A stretch of 20,291 nucleotides of DNA from Verrucomicrobiota bacterium (lineage in GTDB: Bacteria; Verrucomicrobiota; Verrucomicrobiia; Methylacidiphilales; Verrucolacustridaceae), in NCBI GenBank assembly GCA_016876055.1, contig VHDM01000014.1, positions 1 to 20,291 on the forward strand, given 5' to 3'. This document shows positions 6,776-13,567 of this stretch, piece by piece. Position numbers and translations under genes: made by a program. Position 1 is the stretch's first letter, and every line of letters starts with the position of its first letter. The notes beneath the pieces are model-generated. The model saw only the letters and a list, made by a program, of their open reading frames with translations. It had not been told where the DNA came from and made no database searches.

Positions 6776-8047
6776 TTAGCCGATCCGCTCGGCGCCAAAA
6801 ATACTGCGAATCGCTTCAGGAATCTCGATTTTCCCGTCTTTTGTTTGGTAGGTCTCCACCAGCGCGATGAAGAGCCGGGCCAGCGCCGTGCCCGAGCCGT
6901 TCAGCGTGTGGCAGGGCCGATTCTTTCCGTCCGCTCCTTTGAACCGCAGCCCCATCCGACGTGCTTGAAAATCCCGGAAATTGCTGCACGAGGACACCTC
7001 CAAAAACTGCCCCATCCCCGGCGCCCATACTTCCAGGTCGTAACAGCGCGCCGCCCCAAATCCGATGTCACCCGTGCACAGCTCGATCTTCCGATAATGC
7101 AAATTCAACTTCTGCAGCACCGCCTCGGCGTGCCCGCACAAAGCCTCCAGGGTCTGCATCGAACGGTCGGGATGCTCGATCCAGACCAGCTCCACCTTGT
7201 CGAACTGGTGCATCCGCGCCAGGCCGCGGGTCTCCTTCCCGGCACTCCCCGCCTCCTGGCGAAAACAGGGCGTATAGGCGGCGTACTTTTTGGGCAGATC
7301 TCCCTCCGCTAAAATTTCGTCCCGGTGCAGGTTCGTCACCGGCACCTCCGCCGTCGGCACCAGGAAGAGCGCCCCACTCTCCGTCGCGTACATATCTTCC
7401 CGGAATTTTGGGAGCTGCCCGGTCCCGATCATGCTCGCCTCCCGCACCAGGAACGGCGGGGAAACTTCCAGATATCCATGGGAGCCCGTGTGCAGGTTCA
7501 GCATCCACTGGATCAGCGCCCGCTCCAGCCGCGCCCCGGCCCCGCGATAGACCGCGAAGCCGCTCCCCGAAACCTTCGCCGCCGCCGCGAAATCCAAAAT
7601 CCCCAACGCCTCCCCCAGCCCCACATGATCCTTGGGCTTGAAATCAAACTTCTTCGGCTGGCCCCAAGTCGCCACCACCGGGTTGTCGGCCGATCCCGCA
7701 CCCTGCGGACACTCCTCCCACGGCAAATTCGGAATCGCCAGCAGCAGCGACTCCTGCCGCGCTTCCCCCTCGGCCGTCAGCCGGTCCAGTTCTGCGATTC
7801 GGTCGGACTTCGCCTTCATCCCTGCCATCAGGTCGTCGGCCGGCTGACCCTTGGACTTCCGCACGCCGATCTCTTTACTGATGGTGTTGCGCTCGGCCTT
7901 GAGCTTTTCCACTTCCCCGATCAGCTTCCGCCGCTCCTCGTCCACCTCCAGCACCTTGGCCAGACCGTCGGTCGCCCCCTTGCCGCGCTGCGCCAGCCTC
8001 TGCCGAACCCCCTCGGGGTCTTTGCGGATCAAGGCGATGTCCAGCAT
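6776..8047 (-). CDS. serS: Seryl-tRNA synthetase
   Basis: This class II aminoacyl-tRNA synthetase of 423 residues is close to E. coli SerS in length. The N-terminal coiled-coil tRNA-binding arm is clear (about residues 25-105: DEERRKLIGEVEKLKAERNT, KSDRIAELDRLTAEGEAR). Motif 2 is in YTPCFRQEAGSAGKETRGLA, then MHQFDKVELV. Motif 3 is in HTLNGSGTALARLFIALVE. ATG 8047 gives MLDIALIRKDPEGVRQRLAQ, the normal start. The frame is open upstream to 8230 but that stretch overlaps the divergent ppx gene and is unlike the family. It charges tRNA(Ser) in the cytoplasm. Its end abuts the ZIP gene end, and its start faces ppx across 85 bases. Confidence 0.97.
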   Translation of the reverse strand: MLDIALIRKDPEGVRQRLAQRGKGATDGLAKVLEVDEERRKLIGEVEKLKAERNTISKEIGVRKSKGQPADDLMAGMKAKSDRIAELDRLTAEGEARQESLLLAIPNLPWEECPQGAGSADNPVVATWGQPKKFDFKPKDHVGLGEALGILDFAAAAKVSGSGFAVYRGAGARLERALIQWMLNLHTGSHGYLEVSPPFLVREASMIGTGQLPKFREDMYATESGALFLVPTAEVPVTNLHRDEILAEGDLPKKYAAYTPCFRQEAGSAGKETRGLARMHQFDKVELVWIEHPDRSMQTLEALCGHAEAVLQKLNLHYRKIELCTGDIGFGAARCYDLEVWAPGMGQFLEVSSCSNFRDFQARRMGLRFKGADGKNRPCHTLNGSGTALARLFIALVETYQTKDGKIEIPEAIRSIFGAERIG

Positions 8048-8095
8048 CGACGTATTCAACCTATTCAGAGGCTTTCCGTCGAGGCCTGCCAAAGG

Positions 8096-8117
8096 TTTTG
8101 CCGACCTTTTTCCGACC
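8096..8117 (-). promoter_or_regulatory. Tandem 11-bp direct repeat between serS and ppx (Pho-box-like spacing)
   Basis: Two back-to-back 11-base copies, TTTTGCCGACC and TTTTTCCGACC, differ at one position. On the minus strand each repeats GTCGG followed by an A-run, with an 11-base period. PhoB boxes also use 11-base direct repeats with GTC and A-rich parts, but CA after GTC is replaced by GG here. The repeats lie 15 bases before the ppx ATG and about 49 before the serS ATG. The orientation would suit serS better than ppx. Confidence 0.3.
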
Positions 8118-8132
8118 CGCTTTAACGGAAGG

Positions 8133-9074
8133 ATGTCTTCCGTTCCGATCCGCGGCGCCGTGCTCGATCTCGGCTCCAACACCTTCAAGCTCCTCCTCGC
8201 CGAGCAAGCCGGCGGGGTTTTGCGGATCACCCACGAAAAAGCTTACCCCGTTCGCCTTGGGGAAGGCGTCGCCGTCACTGGCAGGCTCCAATCCACCGCC
8301 GTCCGCCGCGCCCTCAAAATGCTTTTTTTCCTCCAAAAAATAATCTCCTCCTTCGGCCCCTCCAAAGTGGTGGCCGTCGGCACTGGCGCCCTGCGCCGGG
8401 CGCGAAACCGGAAAACCTTCCTGCAACCCGCCGCCAAAATCCTCCGCCAACCCGTCGTCATGCTTTCCGGCCTGGAAGAAGGAAGGCTGATCGCACTGGC
8501 AGCTCGCTCACTCAGCCGACCGCCTCGACCCCGCTATCACCTCGATCTGGGCGGCGGCAGCCTCGAGGTGATTGATTCCCAAAACCCCAAAAAACCCAAA
8601 ATCCAAAGCCTGGACCTCGGCTGCGTTGCCGTCCGTGACACCTTGCTCTCCCGCCAGCCGCCATCCCCTGATGAGTGGATGCGCGCCCGGGGTAAAATTG
8701 AGTCGGCCCTCCGCAAACTTCCCCGGCCGAACCGTTCCGCCCAGGCCACCTTCACCGGCGGAACCGGCCACGCCTACGCCTGTCTTCTCCGCAAAAAAAA
8801 TGTCAAGGCCCGCCGGCTGGAGAATCTCCCCATCCGCCGTGCAGAGCTCATCCGACTCATCCTCCAATTACTTCCTCTTTCCCCCAAAAAGATCGCCCGG
8901 CTTCCCGGCATGCCGGAAGACCGCGCCACCGTGGCCTTGCCCGCCTTCCTCGTCCTCGATGAGGCCATCCAGCGCTTGCGCCTCTCCAAAATCCGGATCA
9001 GCACGCATGGGCTCCGTTACGGCATCTGGCTGGCTTACCTGGCCAAAGCTCCGGTCAGGACAATTGTCCGATGA
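8133..9074 (+). CDS. ppx: Exopolyphosphatase / guanosine-pentaphosphatase, catalytic (Ppx-GppA) half
   Basis: The 313-residue protein has the actin-like ASKHA fold of Ppx/GppA. Phosphate-1 motif is AVLDLGSNTFKLLLAE, then VVAVGTGALRRARNRK, phosphate-2 motif YHLDLGGGSLEVI, TFTGGTGHAYA and the closing ISTHGLRYGIWLAYL. It would remove terminal phosphate from polyphosphate or convert pppGpp to ppGpp. The C-terminal HD domain of long Ppx proteins is absent here and is encoded by the next gene, whose ATG overlaps this stop in ATGA. Together the two proteins total 517 residues, about the size of single-chain E. coli Ppx. ATG 8133 follows GGAAGG directly, which is unusually tight; a GTG at 8160 would cut into the first strand. 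Confidence 0.9.
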   Translation: MSSVPIRGAVLDLGSNTFKLLLAEQAGGVLRITHEKAYPVRLGEGVAVTGRLQSTAVRRALKMLFFLQKIISSFGPSKVVAVGTGALRRARNRKTFLQPAAKILRQPVVMLSGLEEGRLIALAARSLSRPPRPRYHLDLGGGSLEVIDSQNPKKPKIQSLDLGCVAVRDTLLSRQPPSPDEWMRARGKIESALRKLPRPNRSAQATFTGGTGHAYACLLRKKNVKARRLENLPIRRAELIRLILQLLPLSPKKIARLPGMPEDRATVALPAFLVLDEAIQRLRLSKIRISTHGLRYGIWLAYLAKAPVRTIVR

Positions 9075-9685
9075 TTCCCAGAACCCCGTTGATCAAGGAG
9101 GCCCTCGTCCTGATGAAGAACTGGGAGGAGGAACCGCAACACGTGCTGCACGTCACCGACTGGGCCGTGCAACTTTTTGAGAATCTCAGTTCCGAACACA
9201 ATCTTGGAAAGAAGGAGTTGGATTACCTGGCCGCCGGAGCTCTGCTCCACGACACCGGCTGGGCCACCGCCACGGAAGATCGTCCCCACCACAAGGAGTC
9301 AGCCCGCCGGATCCGCGAGCATCCTTGGCAGAACCTTACCCAGAAGGAGCGGGAGTTCGTGGCCCTGATCGCCCGCTACCATCGCAAAAGCGCGCCCTCC
9401 GTCCAGCATAGCCGCTTCAAGAATCTGGAAACTGGCCGTCGCGATGGGCTCCGCTGGCTCGCTGGGATTCTCCGCATTGCCGACGCCATGGACCGATCCC
9501 ACAAGCAAAAGCTGGTTTTGGACAAAGTGGAGCTGCGACCGGGAGTTTGCCTCATTCATACCAAAGGCGAGGGCCTGGCAGAGGCCCAACAGGGCCTAGC
9601 TCGCAAATCCGACCTCTTTCAGCAGGTCTCCGGACGCCGACCTTTCCTAAAAATCGCCTCCTCCGAGCCGAATCGCCCGCGGTAG
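9071..9685 (+). CDS. HD-domain protein equivalent to the C-terminal half of Ppx/GppA
   Basis: The 204-residue protein matches the HD region of long Ppx/GppA proteins. It has EEEPQHVLHVTDWAVQLFEN, AAGALLHDTGWATA (the HD pair), HHKESARRI, ALIARYHRKSAPS and LRIADAMDRSHKQKL, the last being characteristic of the Ppx-type HD domain. In fused enzymes this part helps form the dimer and the long polyphosphate channel. Here it is a separate gene, overlapping the catalytic half by four bases (ATGA), so the two are probably made by coupled translation and form a complex. That complex is inferred. Ribosome-site evidence of its own is absent. A different role as a free phosphohydrolase is possible, because the HD ligands look intact. 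Confidence 0.87.
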   Translation: MIPRTPLIKEALVLMKNWEEEPQHVLHVTDWAVQLFENLSSEHNLGKKELDYLAAGALLHDTGWATATEDRPHHKESARRIREHPWQNLTQKEREFVALIARYHRKSAPSVQHSRFKNLETGRRDGLRWLAGILRIADAMDRSHKQKLVLDKVELRPGVCLIHTKGEGLAEAQQGLARKSDLFQQVSGRRPFLKIASSEPNRPR

Positions 9686-9709
9686 CGGTTCTGGTTCAAT
9701 ATCCCCCTC

Positions 9710-10864
9710 ATGAAACGTTGGCGCCCTCAGCTGATGGCCCTGCTCATTTTGGTGGCCTTCATCGGCTTTTCCTACAGCTACGTCCGCTACTTCGTCCGCG
9801 CCCGCACCCATGCCGTCATCGTCTTCCTTGTACCCGGGGCTAGCCCGGAACTCCTCTCCCTCGCCCAAACCCGCCATCCTAACCGCTCCTTCTCCGGACT
9901 CGACCAGGCCGACTCCATGGCCTTCGTGGAAACTCACGCCTCCGACCAGCTCGTGGGCGATGCCGCCGCCCTCGCCTCCTTTCTCGCCACCGGGGAGATC
10001 GGCCCCGCCAACCAGCTCAGCCTCCGCTACGACGGCAGACCGGGCGACACCCTCCTTTACCAAGCCCAGCGCCGAGGCCGTGCCGTCGGCATCATCTCTT
10101 CCGGAGCCGTCACCTCGCCAGGTGTCGCGGCGTTTTTCGCCCACCAGCCGGACGCCTCGGTTTCCGCCACCGTGGCCAATCAGCTCCTCGACTCCACCCG
10201 TATCGACCTCATTTTTGGCGGTGGCCGCGAAGTCATCGAGACCGAGAGAAAGGTCGGCCACCGCGACCTGATCCAGGAGGCCGAAAAGCTGGACTACACC
10301 ATCGTCTTCGACCGTGCCGGCCTGCAGAGCTTCCCGGCTTGGAACACCCGCCGGATCATCGGACTGTTTGCCCCCAAGGAGCTGCCCCTCGCCGCCGCCG
10401 ATGACGGCGGAGCCGGCACGGTCCGCCTCTCCGACCTCGTCGAGCGGGCCGTCCAGACCCTTGCCTACAACTTGCTCGGATACTTTCTCGTGGTGGAACA
10501 CCCGCTCGTCGCCGTGGCCGCCGGTCAAAATCAGGCCGATCTCGCCGTGCGCCAGTTGCATGAGCTGGACCGCGCCGTCGACATCGCCCGACGCTACGCC
10601 GGCAAGAACGCTCTCATTCTCGTCTACTGCCCTTACTCCGTCGGCGGTTTCCAGTTCCTCGACTCTGCCACCACCGCCAAAAAAAACCGTTCCCGTCTTC
10701 CCTCTCTCTCCTGGCACAACGGCCCCGCCGGTCTTCGCACCGGTCGGACTGCCTCATCCTCCGCCGGTTTTGGCTGGGCCTGCGCGTACGGCAAGGGTTC
10801 GGCCGAGGTCCACGGCATTCTCAATCCCGGCGAACTGCACGCCATTCTCCAGCGCCAGCTCTGA
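9710..10864 (+). CDS. Membrane-anchored alkaline-phosphatase-like protein, apparently catalytically dead
   Basis: An N-terminal anchor (about residues 8-28) precedes a domain whose order matches PhoA. Matching blocks are HAVIVFLVPGAS, VGDAAALASFLATG, GRAVGIISSGAV, VAAFFAH, IDLIFGGGREV, GLFAPKELPLA, LSDLVERAVQTL, GYFLVVEH and ALILVYCPYSVGG. By eye the active site is gone. GDG reads VPG (Asp to Pro42), Asp-Ser reads D84-A85, Asp327 and His331 equivalents are Ala268 and Gly272, Asp369-His370 are Pro308-Tyr309, and the GHT block near the end is missing. Only the Glu322 equivalent (Glu263) remains. It probably binds a ligand or partner at the outer face of the membrane. The gene starts 24 bases after the HD gene and ends overlapping ksgA. 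No ribosome site is obvious before ATG 9710. Confidence 0.75.
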   Translation: MKRWRPQLMALLILVAFIGFSYSYVRYFVRARTHAVIVFLVPGASPELLSLAQTRHPNRSFSGLDQADSMAFVETHASDQLVGDAAALASFLATGEIGPANQLSLRYDGRPGDTLLYQAQRRGRAVGIISSGAVTSPGVAAFFAHQPDASVSATVANQLLDSTRIDLIFGGGREVIETERKVGHRDLIQEAEKLDYTIVFDRAGLQSFPAWNTRRIIGLFAPKELPLAAADDGGAGTVRLSDLVERAVQTLAYNLLGYFLVVEHPLVAVAAGQNQADLAVRQLHELDRAVDIARRYAGKNALILVYCPYSVGGFQFLDSATTAKKNRSRLPSLSWHNGPAGLRTGRTASSSAGFGWACAYGKGSAEVHGILNPGELHAILQRQL

Positions 10865-11625
10865 ACACCACCCGGATCAAGGAAATCCTGGCCGCTCGCG
10901 GCCTCCGCCCGCTCCGCCAGCTTGGGCAGAACTTTCTCGCCGAACCCACTCTCGCCGCCCAAATCGCCCAAGCCATCGGTCCGGCAGGCTCAGAACCAGT
11001 GCAGGAAATCGGTCCCGGTCTCGGCGCCCTGACCCGCGCCCTGCTCGCCGCCGGCCACTCCGTCGAGGCGCTGGAAATCGATCAAGGCCTGATCTCCTTT
11101 CTGCAGGAGGATTTTAAAACCGAGCCCCGCTTCAAACTGATCGAGGGAGACGCCCTGAAGACCCTCCTTTCGCAACCGCCCAGGAAATTACTTTGCGGCA
11201 ATCTTCCCTACTCAATTTCCACGCCCCTCCTCGTCCAACTGGCGTTGCGGCAACCTCCCCCCGAAACCGTGGTCGTCACCCTCCAAAAGGAAGTGGCGGA
11301 CCGTTTTGCCGCCCAACCACGCTCGTCCGATTACGGCGCGGTCACCGTATTGCTGCAGACCGTCTTTCAAATCGAAAAGGTTCGCGCCTTACCTCCGGAA
11401 GTTTTTTACCCACGCCCGCGAGTTGATTCCGCCGTCCTCCGCCTCCTCCGCCGCCCCTCCATTCCGGGCGGGCTGGAGAAGTTTTACGCCTTTGTGCGGA
11501 AGGGTTTTTCCCAGCGGCGCAAGCAGCTCAAGCGGGTTCTGCCCGTTAATCTCGCCCGCCGGGCCGAGGAACTCGATCCTTCGGAATGGTGGCAACTCTA
11601 TGAGCAGTGTGGACGAGCTATTTGA
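10861..11625 (+). CDS. ksgA: 16S rRNA dimethyladenosine methyltransferase KsgA/RsmA, apparent CTG start
   Basis: The 254-residue enzyme dimethylates two adjacent adenosines near the 3' end of 16S rRNA. It carries LRQLGQNFLAEPTLAAQIAQ, the SAM motif VQEIGPGLGALTRALL, the catalytic LLCGNLPYSIST (NLPY) and FYPRPRVDSAVLRLL, then FSQRRKQLKRVL. The family N-terminus is encoded from CTG at 10861: L/M-N-T-T-R-I-K-E-I-L. Between the in-frame stop at 10561 and GTG 10999 there is no ATG, GTG or TTG. GTG 10999 would remove the LGQNFL block and part of the SAM fold. The CTG overlaps the previous stop (CTGA), suggesting reinitiation. No Shine-Dalgarno site is visible. The gene end overlaps the NUDIX gene by 26 bases. 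Confidence 0.92.
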   Translation: MNTTRIKEILAARGLRPLRQLGQNFLAEPTLAAQIAQAIGPAGSEPVQEIGPGLGALTRALLAAGHSVEALEIDQGLISFLQEDFKTEPRFKLIEGDALKTLLSQPPRKLLCGNLPYSISTPLLVQLALRQPPPETVVVTLQKEVADRFAAQPRSSDYGAVTVLLQTVFQIEKVRALPPEVFYPRPRVDSAVLRLLRRPSIPGGLEKFYAFVRKGFSQRRKQLKRVLPVNLARRAEELDPSEWWQLYEQCGRAI

Positions 11626-12109
11626 TATCGTGGACGCGTCCGATCGGGTGGTCGGTTCTGGCCCTCGCTCGGAAATCCACGCCCGCGGCCAGCTCCACCG
11701 GGCCGTCCACCTCTGGCTTTACGACCCCAATGGCCGAATTCTCCTACAACGCCGCTCCCTCTCCAAGGATCGCGAGCCCGGGAAGTGGACCTCCAGCGTG
11801 AGCGGTCACGTCAATGCCGGTGAGGCGTACGACGCCGCCATCCTCCGGGAAATTCCCGAAGAAATCGGGGTACCCGCCAGCTCCTGCCGGGACTTTGGTC
11901 GGGTCGGCTACTTTCCGGCCTGCCAAGAGACCGGCCAGGAGTTCGTCTGGCTCTACCGCGCCGTCCATGCCGGCCCTTTTCAACCCGACCCTACCGAGGT
12001 TGCGGGTTTGGAATGGTTCCCGCCGGATCAACTGGAGGCAAAAATGAAAAACCAGCCACAGGAATTCTCCTCCTGCCTGCTTCACCTTTGGCAACGGAGA
12101 CCGAAATGA
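11600..12109 (+). CDS. NUDIX hydrolase, isopentenyl-diphosphate-isomerase-like subgroup
   Basis: The 169-residue protein starts MSSVDELFDIVDASDRVVG and continues RSEIHARGQLHRAVHLWLYD and LLQRRSLSKDREPGKWTSSV. The full Nudix box is G69-HVNAG-E75-AYDAAIL-REIPEEIGV. The opening blocks resemble the IDI/YfcD-like group, so the substrate could be isopentenyl diphosphate or a nucleotide-type diphosphate. The family is sure but the substrate is not. It overlaps the end of ksgA by 26 bases and the start of the desaturase gene by four (ATGA). The next gene being a CrtI-type desaturase makes an isoprenoid role attractive, but YfcD-like proteins sit in many contexts. GGTGG lies eight bases before the ATG. 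Confidence 0.88.
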   Translation: MSSVDELFDIVDASDRVVGSGPRSEIHARGQLHRAVHLWLYDPNGRILLQRRSLSKDREPGKWTSSVSGHVNAGEAYDAAILREIPEEIGVPASSCRDFGRVGYFPACQETGQEFVWLYRAVHAGPFQPDPTEVAGLEWFPPDQLEAKMKNQPQEFSSCLLHLWQRRPK

Positions 12110-13560
12110 CCGACCGCCTCGCCGGAAAAAAAGCCGTCGTGGTCGGTGCCGGGATCGGTGGCCTCGCCGCCGCCCTGCGCCTGCGCAAAGCCGGGGCTCA
12201 GGTCGTCCTCCTCGAAAAAAATGAGGCGGTGGGTGGCAAGGTTTCCGAACGTCGCAGCGCCGGCTTCCGTTGGGACCTTGGCCCCTCCCTTTTCACCATG
12301 CCTCAGATCCTCGACCGGCTTTTTGCCGATCTTGGCGAAAAGCGGGAAGACCATCTCAAGCTGGAACCGCTCTCCCCCACTTGCCGTTACCGGTGGGCCG
12401 ACGGTTATCAATTCGACGAAAACGAGTTTTTCTGGTCGCGCCCCGACTCCGCCCGTCTCCTCCGTCACGCCGAAGGCCTCTACAACCTTTCGGCTTCAGC
12501 ATTCCTGGAGAGCGATCCATCCGAAGTCTGGCGCAAGGTCTGGGATCCGCGTCTGCTTCCACTTTTACGCCATCTGCCCGCCATGAGCCCTTGGCGCTCT
12601 CTCGCCTCCGCCTCCCGAAAATTTTATCGGGATCCGCATCTGCAGCAGTTTCTCCAGCGGTTCGCCACCTACAACGGCAGCGATCCCGAACTCACCCCCG
12701 CCACTTTTGCGGTGATCCCTTACGTTCAGGCCCGGTTTGGCGGTTGGTTTATTCAGGGAGGAATCCGGCGATTGGCAGAAACGCTGCTTGGTCTCGCCCA
12801 AAAAAACGGGATAGCCATCCACTTGAAAGCCGAGGTGGCCACCATCGAACCCCATCAGGTCACTTTAGAGAACGGTTTCCGCTTCCCGGCCGATCTGATT
12901 TTTCATAACGGGGACGTTTTGCGGGCCTACCAAAAGACTATTCTTCATCCCGGGGCCCGGGCCATGGCCGAGAAGATCGCCAAACCTCAGCGGGCCATTT
13001 CCGGTTTTGTCGTGCTCCTTGGGGTCAAAGGCAAAGATGCCTCATTGGGTCATCACAACATCTTCTTCTCCGACAACTACCCGCTCGAGTTTCAGCAGAT
13101 GTTCCGGGACAGGCGGCCAGCCGAAAATCCCACGATTTACCTTTGCCTCAGCGCCCGCTCCCAACCCGCTGACGCCCCGCCCGATCACGACAATTACTTC
13201 CTGCTGGTCAACGCCCCGGCGGAAACCGAAAGGATTGACTGGGCCAATGAGTCGCCGGCCTACACCGACCGCATCATTCGAATTCTCGACGAAAAGTTTC
13301 TGCCTGGTCTGACCAAGCGGATCGTCCACAAGGAGTGGTTCTCCCCGGCCGATTTCGAAACCCGCGACGCCGTCGTGGGCGGCTCCCTTTACGGATGGGC
13401 CTCCCACGGCATGGTTCCTTCCTTCCTTCGTCCCCCGATCCACTCCCCGCTGATGAAAAACCTCTACTTTGTCGGCGGCACCACCCACCCCGGCGGAGGC
13501 CTCCCTCTTGTCCTTCTCTCCGCCGAAATCGCCGTCCGCTTGGCCTCAAAAAAGACCTGA
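12106..13560 (+). CDS. CrtI-type FAD-dependent carotenoid/phytoene desaturase family protein
   Basis: The 484-residue flavoprotein has the N-terminal dinucleotide fold KAVVVGAGIGGLAAALRLRK, followed by VVLLEKNEAVGGKVSERR and FRWDLGPSLFTMPQIL. The C-terminal FAD signature is NLYFVGGTTHPGGGLPLVLL. Overall order, FNGSDP-like block (TYNGSDPELTPATF) and GGWFIQGGIRRLAETL match CrtI/CrtN/CrtD enzymes. It would dehydrogenate a C30 or C40 polyene at the membrane; the precise substrate cannot be read. GGAGA lies six bases before ATG 12106, one of the better ribosome sites here. The ATG overlaps the NUDIX stop in ATGA. No phytoene or squalene synthase gene is in the window. The stop lies seven bases from the stop of the convergent E2 gene. 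Confidence 0.88.
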   Translation: MTDRLAGKKAVVVGAGIGGLAAALRLRKAGAQVVLLEKNEAVGGKVSERRSAGFRWDLGPSLFTMPQILDRLFADLGEKREDHLKLEPLSPTCRYRWADGYQFDENEFFWSRPDSARLLRHAEGLYNLSASAFLESDPSEVWRKVWDPRLLPLLRHLPAMSPWRSLASASRKFYRDPHLQQFLQRFATYNGSDPELTPATFAVIPYVQARFGGWFIQGGIRRLAETLLGLAQKNGIAIHLKAEVATIEPHQVTLENGFRFPADLIFHNGDVLRAYQKTILHPGARAMAEKIAKPQRAISGFVVLLGVKGKDASLGHHNIFFSDNYPLEFQQMFRDRRPAENPTIYLCLSARSQPADAPPDHDNYFLLVNAPAETERIDWANESPAYTDRIIRILDEKFLPGLTKRIVHKEWFSPADFETRDAVVGGSLYGWASHGMVPSFLRPPIHSPLMKNLYFVGGTTHPGGGLPLVLLSAEIAVRLASKKT

Positions 13561-13567
13561 CCAAGCG

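Noticed and set aside
9058..9069. Perfect palindrome GGACAATTGTCC at the ppx/HD gene junction
   Set aside because: It lies in the coding end of ppx; a single 12-base palindrome without a promoter context is likely chance.
9647..10717. 356-codon open frame antisense to the PhoA-like gene
   Set aside because: It is Gly/Glu/Val-rich without domains; the plus-strand frame follows the alkaline phosphatase block order.
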